From Croceibacterium_A sp035555595 (GTDB taxonomy: Bacteria > Pseudomonadota > Alphaproteobacteria > Sphingomonadales > Sphingomonadaceae), in the NCBI GenBank assembly GCA_035555595.1, contig DATMGK010000078.1, positions 43,087 through 107,086 on the forward strand: 64,000 nt of DNA, written 5' to 3'. This document shows, piece after piece, positions 8,243-16,876 of this stretch. Under the pieces are notes generated by a model. It was not told the DNA's origin. It was given only the letters and a program-made list of their open reading frames with translations, and searched no databases. Position numbers and translations under genes: made by a program. Position 1 is the first letter of the stretch; each line of letters starts with the position of its first letter.

Positions 8243-9506
8243 CGGGCAGCATGGCGATGCGGGCGTGAGAGGCCTTCACGTCGCTATGCACGCTGCCGCT
8301 CGCGATCACATAGTCGTTCCATGCCAGCAGGAAATCCGCCCCGCGCGCGCGAATGGCGGGCACGGAGGCGCTGCCTTCCACCGGGGCAAAGTGCCGGACC
8401 GGGCCCAGCGGGGTTCCGTTCGCTTCGAAGGTGCGGGTGAATATCTGGCGCTGCCCGGCCTCTTCATCGCTCCATGCAAGGCCGATCACCTCGCCGTTCC
8501 AGCTCAGATAGGCGCCGATCGAGGCTTCATCGCTGTGTGATATCCGTTCCGGCGGGGGTAGTGCGCCGGTTACGAAGGTATCGAGCGGGGCGGCCAGCAG
8601 ATAGACTTCCTGATTTCCGTCCCTCTCGTCGAACCATGTCAGAGCGGCCCGGCCACTCGCGTTAACCTGGAGGTCCGGATAAAGCGATGCGTATCCATCG
8701 TTCCCGCTCAGGCTGCGGTGCAGCACATCCTGACCGCTGACGACCAACATGTGCAATTCGTGCGCCTGCGTGGAAAGCGCAGCGTCATAGGCCACGATGA
8801 ACCGGTTGCCGCTGGTGGTGGCGTTGAGGTTCCAGGTATCGCGATTGGCGCGGCCAATCTCGTGTGCGGGGGCCAGTGCCTTGCCCGATAGCGTGAAGAC
8901 CTGATGTCGTATCGATGATTGGTTGTCCCCGTTGTCACGCAACGCTTGTTCGATCCATGCGACATGCAGCTTGTCGCCTATGACGCGGACTACCGGATTG
9001 CGGGAGCTGGATTCCCGGTCGCCGAGGCGGACCACCCACTGCCTGTTCCCTTCGCTCGTCAGGCCAGCCAGCCATGCGGAGAGGCGGCCATCGGCGGGGT
9101 CTTTTTCGTACCAGGCGATTACCGGATGGGTGCCGGCGATCACGAGATCCGGCTCGTAGGCGAGAAGATTGCCTTCGCTCACCCTGATCGGCGAAGCTTT
9201 GAAGCTGCCACGCGTGTCGATTTCCTGAATGTAGATGGATGATCCCTTGCCGAACCCGCCATGCCAAGCGGCAAAGGTTCTGCCCGGCCCAACGGCGATG
9301 GACAACTCGTGCGCCCGCATTTCATCCGCGTCGCGATCGGTGATGGGCGCGCAATGGCAAAGGAACAGCACCGCCGGTAGCAACGCCAACCGCCTCAGGG
9401 CACACCAGCGAACCCGTCCCGCTCGTATCGATTTTCGGTGCAAGAACCTCTCCGACAAAGGCCGCTTGCTGCGGCTCTGCGGCCCTACATGTCGCAATGT
9501 CTGCAA
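8232..9506 (-). CDS. Secreted propeller-like lipoprotein of unknown function
   Basis: Encodes up to 424 residues from a TTG; the true start is uncertain and may lie up to about 35 residues further in, just before the hydrophobic stretch LLPAVLFLCHC, which looks like a lipoprotein signal with a lipobox Cys. The mature part contains repeated motifs of the type 'AWY/AWI/TWFDERDGNQEVY/AWSDEEAGQRQIF/AWNDY', spaced as in sialidase- or TolB-like beta-propellers, but I see no clear Asp-box or catalytic set. It is convergent with the CobN-like gene (11-bp overlap at 8232-8242) and divergent from the BtuB-like receptor. A surface ligand-binding partner of that receptor is possible but unproven. Confidence 0.65.
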   Translation of the reverse strand: MQTLRHVGPQSRSKRPLSERFLHRKSIRAGRVRWCALRRLALLPAVLFLCHCAPITDRDADEMRAHELSIAVGPGRTFAAWHGGFGKGSSIYIQEIDTRGSFKASPIRVSEGNLLAYEPDLVIAGTHPVIAWYEKDPADGRLSAWLAGLTSEGNRQWVVRLGDRESSSRNPVVRVIGDKLHVAWIEQALRDNGDNQSSIRHQVFTLSGKALAPAHEIGRANRDTWNLNATTSGNRFIVAYDAALSTQAHELHMLVVSGQDVLHRSLSGNDGYASLYPDLQVNASGRAALTWFDERDGNQEVYLLAAPLDTFVTGALPPPERISHSDEASIGAYLSWNGEVIGLAWSDEEAGQRQIFTRTFEANGTPLGPVRHFAPVEGSASVPAIRARGADFLLAWNDYVIASGSVHSDVKASHARIAMLPVSD

Positions 9507-9538
9507 GGCAGAAAGCCCCTGTTACGCAAAGGACACGC

Positions 9539-9575
9539 GTAACGCGCTGTAACCGCAACCGTTACTGTAATTAAC
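9539..9575 (+). promoter_or_regulatory. Copy A of the 37-bp GTAAC element, upstream of the BtuB-like receptor
   Basis: Reads GTAAC-N5-GTAAC-N7-GTTAC-N-GTAATTAAC. The two direct GTAAC half-sites are 10 bp apart, and the second forms an inverted pair with GTTAC. The same architecture occurs at 22084-22120 and, inverted, at 33833-33869. It lies 160 bp before the receptor ATG at 9735 and 33 bp before the start assigned to the divergent propeller gene, so it could control either or both. Further GTTAC words flank it at 9521 and 9578. Helical-turn spacing of direct half-sites is typical of OmpR/PhoB-type regulators, but the binding protein is unknown. Confidence 0.7.
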
Positions 9576-9734
9576 TTGTTACGACGCCCCGCCTGCCGGA
9601 CCTGCGCGCTCGCAGATTCCTCGCGGTTCATCACTCGTATGAAGATCGGGAGAAGCGGATTTCTCGCAACACAACCTGCGCCGGGAAAAGCGATGGGGAG
9701 CTGACGGCGCATATTATCATGACGGGGTTTGATA

Positions 9735-11597
9735 ATGAGAAACACAGTAAGCCTTTTCAGCCTGGCGATCGCGCTGACGATACCGGCGGCGGCATCGGCG
9801 CAGGAAGCCGCGGCTGAGGATCAGTCGATCGTCGTTACCGCCTCGCGCGCGGTCGTGGACGCTCATGAAATCGGCAGTTCGGTATCAGTGATCACCGAAG
9901 CCGATCTCAATCGCAATCAGATCACTTTCATCAAGGACGCGCTGCAGGACGTCCCCGGTATCGTGATTTCCAGCGATCGGCCCGGCGACAACACCAACGT
10001 GAGCATTCGCGGTTCGAACAACGACGAAGTGCTCTGGTTGATTGACGGCATCGAACTGGGCGACCCCAGCTCCACCAGCACGCAGTTTCAGGCCGATCAT
10101 CTGATCTCGTCCGATGTTGCACGCATGGAGGTTTTGCGCGGCAACCAGAGCTCGCTCTACGGTTCCGATGCGATCGGCGGCGTGGTGAACATCATCACCA
10201 AGCGGGCGACCGAGGATGGCGTTTCGGTGGGGACGGAGCTGGAAGTAGGTTCCTATGGTACGGTCAATGGTGGCGCTTCGGTGCTCGGCAAGACCGGCCC
10301 GCTCGATTTCCGCGTTACGGCCACGGGATACCGCCACGAAGGCCCGTCGCTGGCTGATCCTGACACTGCCACGACTACTGTCGCGGAAAAGGATGGCTAC
10401 AGCCGTTACGGTTTCTCCGGCCGTGCGGGTCTGGCCGCCAGCCAGAACCTCAGCTTCCAGGTTGTCGGCTTCTGGCTGGACAGTTCCTCGGATCTCGATG
10501 GTACGACCGGGGATTCGTCCGATACCGTGAGGAAGAAGGAGTATGCCTTCGCGGGGCAGGGCGAATTCCGATCGAACGACAATGCCTTCACAGCCAAGGC
10601 CACTGCCAGCCGTTATGTCGCGCGCCGGCTCTATTTCGGTACCTGGAACCGCCCGGATGGTGACCTCTACAAAGGCACCAAGGACCAGATCGCGCTGGAC
10701 CTGAAGTATGACACTGGTGGCGTGGTAAGCCTGGCCGCTGGCGGTAACCTCGAATGGGAGGATACCGATCAGCTTACCAACTACTCCGGCAATTTCGTCG
10801 AGGGGATCGATACCAAGTCCATCTATGGCGAACTTGCTCTGCGCCCGTTTGAAGGACTGACGCTGACGGGTGCTGCGCGCCTTGACGACAACAGCCGCTT
10901 TGGCAGTTTCGATACCTATCGTGGAACGGTTGCCTATCTGATCGGCCCTGCCAAGCTGCGCGCCAGCTATGGCACCGGCGCGAAGGCACCGGGTCTCTAT
11001 CAGCTTTTCGACCCGACCTATGGCAATGCCAACCTGAAGGTGGAAACCAGCGAAGGCTGGGACGTGGGATTCGATCTGGCGCTGAGCCGCTCGATCACGG
11101 CGCAGGCTTCCTACTTCCAGCTCGACAAGACGAACGAGATCGTTTTCGACGGCAGCCGTCCTCCCTTCGGCGGTTACGACCAGTGGGGACGGACGAAGGC
11201 TGATGGTGTCGAGTTCGGTCTGGCCGCACGGCTGACGGACTGGCTCCGTCTGAGCCAGTCATTCACCTATATCGATCACGAGTCCGACAACGATCTGGAC
11301 GATATTTATGTCGATAGCGGGCGGCCCAAGTATATTGCGACTTCTTCCGCTACGATCAGCCCCATTCAGGGTGCCGAGCTGACCGCGCGGGTGCGCTATC
11401 GTGATGGGGATTCTTCGGGCTTCGGTGGGGCCACGGATGACTATGTGGTGGTGGACCTGCTCGGTTCGTACAAGTTCACTGACGACATGGAACTCTACTT
11501 CAGGGTGGTGAACGTGCTGGATGAAACCTATCAGGTTTCTTACGGCAAGAACGCCCTGGGCAGGAGCATCTATGGCGGGGCACGCCTGAGCTTCTGA
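9735..11597 (+). CDS. TonB-dependent receptor, BtuB-like
   Basis: Encodes 620 residues from ATG 9735; an in-frame TTG two codons earlier is less likely. It has a signal peptide (SLFSLAIALTIPAAASAQ), a TonB-box-like IVVTASRA close to the mature N-terminus, and a plug domain (VPGIVISSDRPGDNTNVSIRG, LRGNQSSLYGSDAIGGVVNI). A roughly 22-strand barrel follows, ending in a terminal Phe (GGARLSF). The compact size and plug resemble the cobalamin/haem (BtuB-like) group more than the larger siderophore receptors. It would bring a ligand into the periplasm, where the upstream CobN-like protein should act. Copy A of the GTAAC element lies upstream. The ligand is not known. Confidence 0.9.
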   Translation: MRNTVSLFSLAIALTIPAAASAQEAAAEDQSIVVTASRAVVDAHEIGSSVSVITEADLNRNQITFIKDALQDVPGIVISSDRPGDNTNVSIRGSNNDEVLWLIDGIELGDPSSTSTQFQADHLISSDVARMEVLRGNQSSLYGSDAIGGVVNIITKRATEDGVSVGTELEVGSYGTVNGGASVLGKTGPLDFRVTATGYRHEGPSLADPDTATTTVAEKDGYSRYGFSGRAGLAASQNLSFQVVGFWLDSSSDLDGTTGDSSDTVRKKEYAFAGQGEFRSNDNAFTAKATASRYVARRLYFGTWNRPDGDLYKGTKDQIALDLKYDTGGVVSLAAGGNLEWEDTDQLTNYSGNFVEGIDTKSIYGELALRPFEGLTLTGAARLDDNSRFGSFDTYRGTVAYLIGPAKLRASYGTGAKAPGLYQLFDPTYGNANLKVETSEGWDVGFDLALSRSITAQASYFQLDKTNEIVFDGSRPPFGGYDQWGRTKADGVEFGLAARLTDWLRLSQSFTYIDHESDNDLDDIYVDSGRPKYIATSSATISPIQGAELTARVRYRDGDSSGFGGATDDYVVVDLLGSYKFTDDMELYFRVVNVLDETYQVSYGKNALGRSIYGGARLSF

Positions 11598-11606
11598 TGC
11601 CGGTGA

Positions 11607-11637
11607 GGTTCGGTGCGGAAGGTTTCCTCACCGAACC
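11607..11637 (+). terminator. Hairpin after the TonB receptor (possible terminator)
   Basis: A 9-bp perfect stem (GGTTCGGTG pairing with CACCGAACC) with a 13-base loop starts 9 bp after the receptor stop. No T-run follows, so it may be a weak or factor-assisted terminator, or an mRNA-stabilising end separating the receptor from the dioxygenase gene. Confidence 0.45.
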
Positions 11638-11671
11638 GCCTCCGGGCCAATGATCTGCGGGGAGGAAACGC

Positions 11672-12382
11672 ATGTCCTTTGCAACCGATGGATATGAGGT
11701 CGCCCCGCTGTTCTCGCCGCAAGAGGTGTCCATTCTGCGCGAGGCTGTCGCGGCGCATATGGCGGGTGTCGCGGGCGCTCTGCTGAAGCCTGCGGCGGAG
11801 GCGGAGCCGGATGCACCCTATGACGAGCGGATCGAGCGTCTCGCTGAACACGATCCTTCATACGCGCAGCTTCTGGGCGTTGCCGTCGCCACCGATGCGC
11901 AAAGAACGCCCGCCGTTGCCGCTCTGGCCCACGACCCGCGTATCGAGCAGATCGTGGAAGAAATGGCCGGATGCCCGGTGGGCGAAAGGATATTCCGCTT
12001 CCGGCTGAACAGTTCCGCCTTACCCAAGGGCCGTCAGGCGTGGCATTCTGACGTTGCGCGGCTGGATGGCGGGGAATGTTCGCAGCTTGTGGCCACGGCG
12101 TGGATCCCCCTGGCCGATGCCGGGCCGGACACTGGCGGGCTGGAAATCCTGCCCGGCCGCAGGGATGCGCCATTCGCCCATGCCGAAGGTGGCGGTAAAA
12201 TCACCATCGACGACGGTGATCTGAACGGTGCGGATACCGTTGTGCCAACCGTTCCTGCGGGCCACTGCCTGTTTCTTCACCCATTTACCCCGCACCGGGC
12301 GGTTGAGAACATGAGTGGCCGGACGCGGTGGAGCCTCGTCGTATGGATGAAGGCCCCGGTGGCGGAAACCGGGGCTTCGTAA
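11672..12382 (+). CDS. Phytanoyl-CoA dioxygenase (PhyH) family protein
   Basis: Encodes 236 residues, with a good ribosome site (GGGGAGGAAACGC) before the ATG. The fold is that of a non-haem Fe(II)/2-oxoglutarate oxygenase: the metal triad is visible as H125-x-D127 in WHSDVARLDGG and H208 in TPHRAVENMSG, with an Arg (GRTRWSLVVW) placed to bind 2-oxoglutarate. Such enzymes hydroxylate small molecules, fatty acyl groups or secondary metabolites; the substrate cannot be assigned. It is cotranscribable with the TonB receptor 75 bp upstream, though a hairpin lies between them. It converges with the PepSY gene, leaving only 13 bp. Confidence 0.85.
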   Translation: MSFATDGYEVAPLFSPQEVSILREAVAAHMAGVAGALLKPAAEAEPDAPYDERIERLAEHDPSYAQLLGVAVATDAQRTPAVAALAHDPRIEQIVEEMAGCPVGERIFRFRLNSSALPKGRQAWHSDVARLDGGECSQLVATAWIPLADAGPDTGGLEILPGRRDAPFAHAEGGGKITIDDGDLNGADTVVPTVPAGHCLFLHPFTPHRAVENMSGRTRWSLVVWMKAPVAETGAS

Positions 12383-12395
12383 CGACACTGCCGTG

Positions 12396-13901
12396 TCAGA
12401 CTGGCGTTACTGCGCTGTTGCGCCTCGCCGCCCACCAGATCAGACCGCCGCCCAACAAGGCAAATACGGCATCGACTGCCAGCGCCACCGGATCGGACCA
12501 ACCACGAAGCACAAGGTGCGCGGTTGCGGTGAGGGCGAGCGCGCCACCTGCGACAAGCAGCAGCCAGTGGGCCAGCAAATGCGGCGAAAGCCATCGCGCG
12601 GCGATCAGCGCGGCGACAGTCACGGCTCCCCATATCGCGATGAGCACTTGAACTGCGATTGCGCCTGAAAGCGCGGCGGCAAGTGCGGCCAGCGCCAGCG
12701 CCGCCGGTTGGCCCCAGATGACAGCGGCCCAGACCTTCTCCCACCCCGGAGAGGCATTGCGCTTGTCGCGCCTGCGAGCGAGCCAGATGGTGACGCCGCT
12801 GGCGGCGAGATACGTCATTCCCAACCCCAGCAGCGCATAGGCGATCTTGACCAGACCTCCGCCGAACCAGCCGAAATGAAGCCTGCTGAGCGAGGCGAGG
12901 ATGTCCTCCCCAAGGTTATTGTCGCTCGCCAGCTTGGTGTAATAAGCCTTGCCGTCGCGACCGAAGGCGTAGGTATCGGTATCGGCCAGCCGCCCGCTGT
13001 CGCTCTGCACATTGAACATCGCCGCGCCGCCCATTTCCGCGGGATGCTCCAGCATTACCAGCCCCACTCGCCCCTCAGGTGAAACGGACTTTATGTGTGC
13101 GAACATCGGCAGCAGATCGATAACCGGGGCAGGGCGGGGATCATCCACCGGCTCTGCGGGAATGAACAAATCGTACACCTTGCTCACATCGCCCTGAAAC
13201 AGCGCCATCCCCAGCACCCCCACGATTAGCGTCGTCAGGCCAAGCAGCGCGCCGGTCAACGACACGATGATGTGAAAGGGCAGGGCCCAGATGCCGATAC
13301 GGTTGTGAAGATCAGCTTCCTGCAATCGCTTCGACCCGCCTAGCCGCAGATGGAACGCGTCGCGGAAGATGCGCGGATGCGCAAGGACGCCGGAAATCAG
13401 CGACGAAAGCAGCGCCACCCCGGCCATGCCCACCAGGAACACGCCCCATGTCTGCGGCAGGTGCAGGTTGATGTGCAAGCGGGTGATGAATTCCGTCCAG
13501 GGCGATTGACCCTCGGTCGTCAGTGCGCCTTCGCCATCCGCCAGCCACAGCTTGGTCCCATCGGGCGTTTCGGCAGAGACCGACAGATACGGCATGTCGG
13601 GCGCCGGCATGCGGATATAGGCGTGCTCGACCTCTCCCACCCGTGCGACGGCGGCGTTAAGGGAGTTCTGCGCCGCTTGCGGGGATGCTGTTTCGAGCAC
13701 CGGGGCCCCGGCATATTCCCAACGCTGGAACTCGGTAGTGAAGACCGCCACGCTTCCCGTCAGGCAGATGAGATAGATCGCCGCCGCGAAGGCGAGGCCG
13801 AGGCTGCTGTGCCCTTTCAGAACTGCCTGCACAAAACTGGCCGGAACGCGGGATAGCAGAGGTTTGCGCGCCTTCTTGCGCGGTTCGGCGGCGGTGCTCA
13901 T
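12396..13901 (-). CDS. PepSY-associated TM domain protein (iron-uptake associated)
   Basis: Encodes 501 residues from ATG 13901, which overlaps the upstream gene's stop as ATGA; the frame stays open to 14156 but that part overlaps the neighbour. Membrane segments are seen near residues 30-52 (GLAFAAAIYLICLTGSVAVF), around 165-185 and 225-250, and again in the C-terminal third, with PepSY-like periplasmic segments between. C-terminal hydrophobic helices extend it beyond the usual PepSY_TM unit. Last gene of a TonB receptor - small membrane protein - PepSY set, a common siderophore or haem utilisation layout in sphingomonads. A role in reducing or releasing iron at the inner membrane is inferred. 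Confidence 0.85.
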   Translation of the reverse strand: MSTAAEPRKKARKPLLSRVPASFVQAVLKGHSSLGLAFAAAIYLICLTGSVAVFTTEFQRWEYAGAPVLETASPQAAQNSLNAAVARVGEVEHAYIRMPAPDMPYLSVSAETPDGTKLWLADGEGALTTEGQSPWTEFITRLHINLHLPQTWGVFLVGMAGVALLSSLISGVLAHPRIFRDAFHLRLGGSKRLQEADLHNRIGIWALPFHIIVSLTGALLGLTTLIVGVLGMALFQGDVSKVYDLFIPAEPVDDPRPAPVIDLLPMFAHIKSVSPEGRVGLVMLEHPAEMGGAAMFNVQSDSGRLADTDTYAFGRDGKAYYTKLASDNNLGEDILASLSRLHFGWFGGGLVKIAYALLGLGMTYLAASGVTIWLARRRDKRNASPGWEKVWAAVIWGQPAALALAALAAALSGAIAVQVLIAIWGAVTVAALIAARWLSPHLLAHWLLLVAGGALALTATAHLVLRGWSDPVALAVDAVFALLGGGLIWWAARRNSAVTPV

Positions 13902-14494
13902 GCAAAACCTTTCAGGATCGCCAGGCCGAAGCCCGCCATAGTCGTGCCGACCAGTACCGCGGTCGCGCGCAGGATGCGGTTGTCGGCCAGTGTCCACGCC
14001 ATTGCACCGCCCCACACGAACGGGACGATCAGGCCGCCGATGAGCAGCCGCGTCTGGGGCTCGCCCGGCACCCACACGGCGTAGCAGATGCCAACCGCCA
14101 TGGCCGCGATCATCCCGATCGGGCCTGCCAGCAGCCAGCGCAGAGTGGTGCGCCACGCGGTCGTTGGGCGATCAAGCGGTTCAGGGGCAAGGCTGTCGTT
14201 TCCATTGCCGCCGCCGCTGCGTGTGCGGCTGGCCTTGCGGGCCTTAATCGTCGCACCACTGGCAACCACGATCAAGGCTGCGACCGATATCAGGGTTTCG
14301 GCGATGAACGGGCCGCGAGCTGGCCCCAGAACCCACGCCGGCCAGACCAGTGTGGCCAGAATGATCGCCCAACCGGCCAGCTTTTCGACCCCGCCTTCAC
14401 CCGCGCGGGCTTTCCAAGCCTTGCGCAGCAGCCACGCCCCGACCGCGCCACCGGCCAGGGTCAGCGCGCCAGACAGAAGAGTGCCGTTCACCAC
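13898..14494 (-). CDS. Polytopic membrane protein of unknown function
   Basis: Encodes 198 residues with about six hydrophobic segments split by a charged, Gly/Asn-rich cytoplasmic-type loop (KARKASRTRSGGGNGND). I recognise no catalytic motif. It overlaps the TonB receptor stop by 7 bp and the PepSY start by 4 bp, so the three are translationally coupled and probably act together in uptake of an iron complex. Likely a helper of the PepSY protein; nothing more specific is supported. Confidence 0.75.
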   Translation of the reverse strand: MVNGTLLSGALTLAGGAVGAWLLRKAWKARAGEGGVEKLAGWAIILATLVWPAWVLGPARGPFIAETLISVAALIVVASGATIKARKASRTRSGGGNGNDSLAPEPLDRPTTAWRTTLRWLLAGPIGMIAAMAVGICYAVWVPGEPQTRLLIGGLIVPFVWGGAMAWTLADNRILRATAVLVGTTMAGFGLAILKGFA

Positions 14495-16764
14495 CGGAAG
14501 TCTATCGAGGCGCCTACCACGCGTGGGTCGCCCAGAACGGCCATCGGCTCACCGGCAGCGCCGTACTGGATGTAATCCTCATCAAAAAGATTGCTGGCGA
14601 AGATGGCGAGGGTGAAGGGCTCAAAGTCATAGGCTGCCCGCACATTGACCAGCGTGCGTCCGTCCAGACGATAGTCGGATTGGGGATTGGAAACCTGTGA
14701 GAACACGGCGCTGCGATAACTGGCGTTGAGATTGATGGACAGGTTATCGACCGGGCGCAGGTTCATGCCTCCCGACAGGGTAATGCGCGGGGCATAGGTG
14801 AATTCCAATCCGGCGAGGTTCCTGAACGATCCAACCGAGGTATCGAATTCGTCGAACTTCGTTTTCGTATGCCCCAGCGCGGCATACCAGTCGAACATGC
14901 GGCTAACCCGATGCGCCACTTCCAGCTCGAAACCGTAGAGGTGCGATTTGCCGGCGTTCACCGTATGCGTGTCATAGAGATTGAGGCCGAAGTTCACCGC
15001 CGTCTGCTGATCGGTCCAGTCGACGTAGTAAGCGTTGGCATTGACCGTCAGCGCGCCGTCGAGCCAGGCGGAGCGGAGCGACAGCTCGTAGTTCCAGGTA
15101 TATTCCGGATCGTAGGCGAAGGTTTCCGACCGTGCGGTGTTGGTGCTGGAACCGCCGGAACGATAGCCGCGCTGCACGGTGAACGCCGTTTGCAGATCGT
15201 CCGTCCACGCCATCTCTATGCCCGCTTTTGGCAGGAAAGCTTCGAACGTCCGGTCAACCGATGCGGCCGATCCGCTGGCATCCGCTACGAGAGCGGCCAC
15301 GCCCGCGTTGATGCCCATGATGGCGAAATAGATGTCCGACCCGACCGGGCCGAAGTCAGCGGGATCGGGATATACGCCGTTGAAAGTGGTATCCTGTGTC
15401 AGCGCGGTCCGGTTGGTTTCGCGGTCGTAACGGAAACCGCCAAGCAGGCTGAGCCGGTCGGTCAGTTTGAAGCGCAGATCGCCGAACAGCGCCATCGTCT
15501 GTATCCGGGAATCCGAAGTTGACGTGTAGTTCACCGGAATGCCCGGCAGCGCGGCTGCATAAAGGCCCGCGATGTAATCGGCCGTCGCCGCAGGCACCAT
15601 GTTGGCCTGGAGCAGCTGGGAAATCGTCGTTACCGGCGTGGGTACAGGGACAAGGCTATGGGCAAGCTGGCCCTGATCGCGATGATAGAAAAAGCCGCCG
15701 AGCAGGCCGCTCAACCGTTCCCCTTCATAGTTCAGGCGCAGTTCCTGAGAGAACGTTTTGAAATCGTTGGCCTGATCGAAATATGCCCCCGGTTCGGCTG
15801 TCGTGTCATTGTCGAAGCGGTTGAACTCTTCCACATCGCTGTAAGCGCTGATCGCGGTCAGCGACAAGCCGTTGCCCAGATCGTAGCCCAGTTCCAGAGT
15901 CGCGATGTCGGTGTTGGCATCGCTATCGTTCGGATAATCCGAGTTGTTGATGCGGTTCTCGAAGAAATCGGGAACGGAAACATCGGTGTAGCTGAAGCGA
16001 TAGCCGCCATAGCGTTCGTAGTGGTTATAGCTGAGGCGTGCCTCGAAACCGGGCAGGGCGTCGGGGGTCCATAGCAACTTGGCGCGCAGGTTCGTGGAAT
16101 CGAGCGGGTTCTCATGCGTATTGCGCGTCCGGTTCCAGGTGAAGCCATCCGCATCGCGCTTGTCGGCCGACACACGGAAGGCGAGTTCGCCCGGAACGAT
16201 CGGACCGCCCAGCGCCACGGCGAATTGCGATTCATCGGCGTTGCTGTACTTCGCGCGCGCACGCACTTCCCAGTCGTCGCCCGGGTCGACAGTGCGGACG
16301 ATAACCGTACCCGCAAGGGCGTTGAGACCCTGCAGCGTCGACTGCGGCCCGCGAAAGATTTCAACCTGCGCCACGTCCCACAGGTCCGTCGGGGCGGCCT
16401 GAAGGATGTTGTTGGGCATCGCGGCGCCATCGACATAAACGGTCGCCAGCGCGGCATCCCCGCCGCCGCTGACGCCGTAATTGGCGATGCCGCGAATGGT
16501 GAAACCGGCTGTGCCATAGGTTTCGGTGACGTTTGCCGTGCGCTGGAACACATCTTGCAGCGTGATCAGGTTTTCCTGCTCGATGCGCCGTGGCGTGATC
16601 ACGGCAACGCTGGTGTTCGTGTCCTGAAGCGAACGCTCCGCCTTTTCGCCGGTTACGATGATCGCGTTATTGCCGGGATCCTCGGAAGCGGTGTCCTGCG
16701 CCTGTGCCTTCGCGGCAAGCGAAAGGGCGGCGAGAGCCGTGGAAACCAAGAAAATGTGACGCAT
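14488..16764 (-). CDS. TonB-dependent receptor
   Basis: Encodes 758 residues. It has a signal peptide (FLVSTALAALSLAAKAQA), a TonB-box-like IIVTGEKAER, a plug domain (LQDVFQRTANVTETYG, EIFRGPQSTLQGLNALAGTVIV) and a long beta-barrel that ends in an aromatic residue (SIDFRW). The size fits a siderophore or other ferric-complex receptor. A Fur-box-like sequence lies 39 bp upstream, and the genes that follow encode a membrane protein and a PepSY protein, consistent with iron-regulated uptake. The ligand cannot be identified. Confidence 0.92.
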   Translation of the reverse strand: MRHIFLVSTALAALSLAAKAQAQDTASEDPGNNAIIVTGEKAERSLQDTNTSVAVITPRRIEQENLITLQDVFQRTANVTETYGTAGFTIRGIANYGVSGGGDAALATVYVDGAAMPNNILQAAPTDLWDVAQVEIFRGPQSTLQGLNALAGTVIVRTVDPGDDWEVRARAKYSNADESQFAVALGGPIVPGELAFRVSADKRDADGFTWNRTRNTHENPLDSTNLRAKLLWTPDALPGFEARLSYNHYERYGGYRFSYTDVSVPDFFENRINNSDYPNDSDANTDIATLELGYDLGNGLSLTAISAYSDVEEFNRFDNDTTAEPGAYFDQANDFKTFSQELRLNYEGERLSGLLGGFFYHRDQGQLAHSLVPVPTPVTTISQLLQANMVPAATADYIAGLYAAALPGIPVNYTSTSDSRIQTMALFGDLRFKLTDRLSLLGGFRYDRETNRTALTQDTTFNGVYPDPADFGPVGSDIYFAIMGINAGVAALVADASGSAASVDRTFEAFLPKAGIEMAWTDDLQTAFTVQRGYRSGGSSTNTARSETFAYDPEYTWNYELSLRSAWLDGALTVNANAYYVDWTDQQTAVNFGLNLYDTHTVNAGKSHLYGFELEVAHRVSRMFDWYAALGHTKTKFDEFDTSVGSFRNLAGLEFTYAPRITLSGGMNLRPVDNLSINLNASYRSAVFSQVSNPQSDYRLDGRTLVNVRAAYDFEPFTLAIFASNLFDEDYIQYGAAGEPMAVLGDPRVVGASIDFRW

Positions 16765-16802
16765 GCGTTGCTCCTGTCCGGGCGCGCGCTTAACAAGTGA
16801 AT

Positions 16803-16821
16803 ATTGCGAGTCAATATCAAT
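16803..16821. promoter_or_regulatory. Putative Fur box between TonB receptor and split-barrel gene
   Basis: The minus-strand word ATTGATATTGACTCGCAAT resembles the degenerate 19-bp Fur boxes seen before sphingomonad and pseudomonad TonB receptors. It is centred in the divergent region between starts at 16764 (-) and 16877 (+) and is embedded in an AT-rich stretch. A Fur-family gene is present in this window at 61054. The assignment rests on resemblance only. Confidence 0.45.
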
Positions 16822-16876
16822 CTAGTTAAAATGCTAACATTGGTTGGGCGGACACAGGCTGACAGGAGCAAGCTTT

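Noticed and set aside
9507..9734. Possible cobalamin riboswitch before the BtuB-like receptor
   Set aside because: The B12-box and other conserved cobalamin-riboswitch words are not found; the region instead holds GTAAC copy A.
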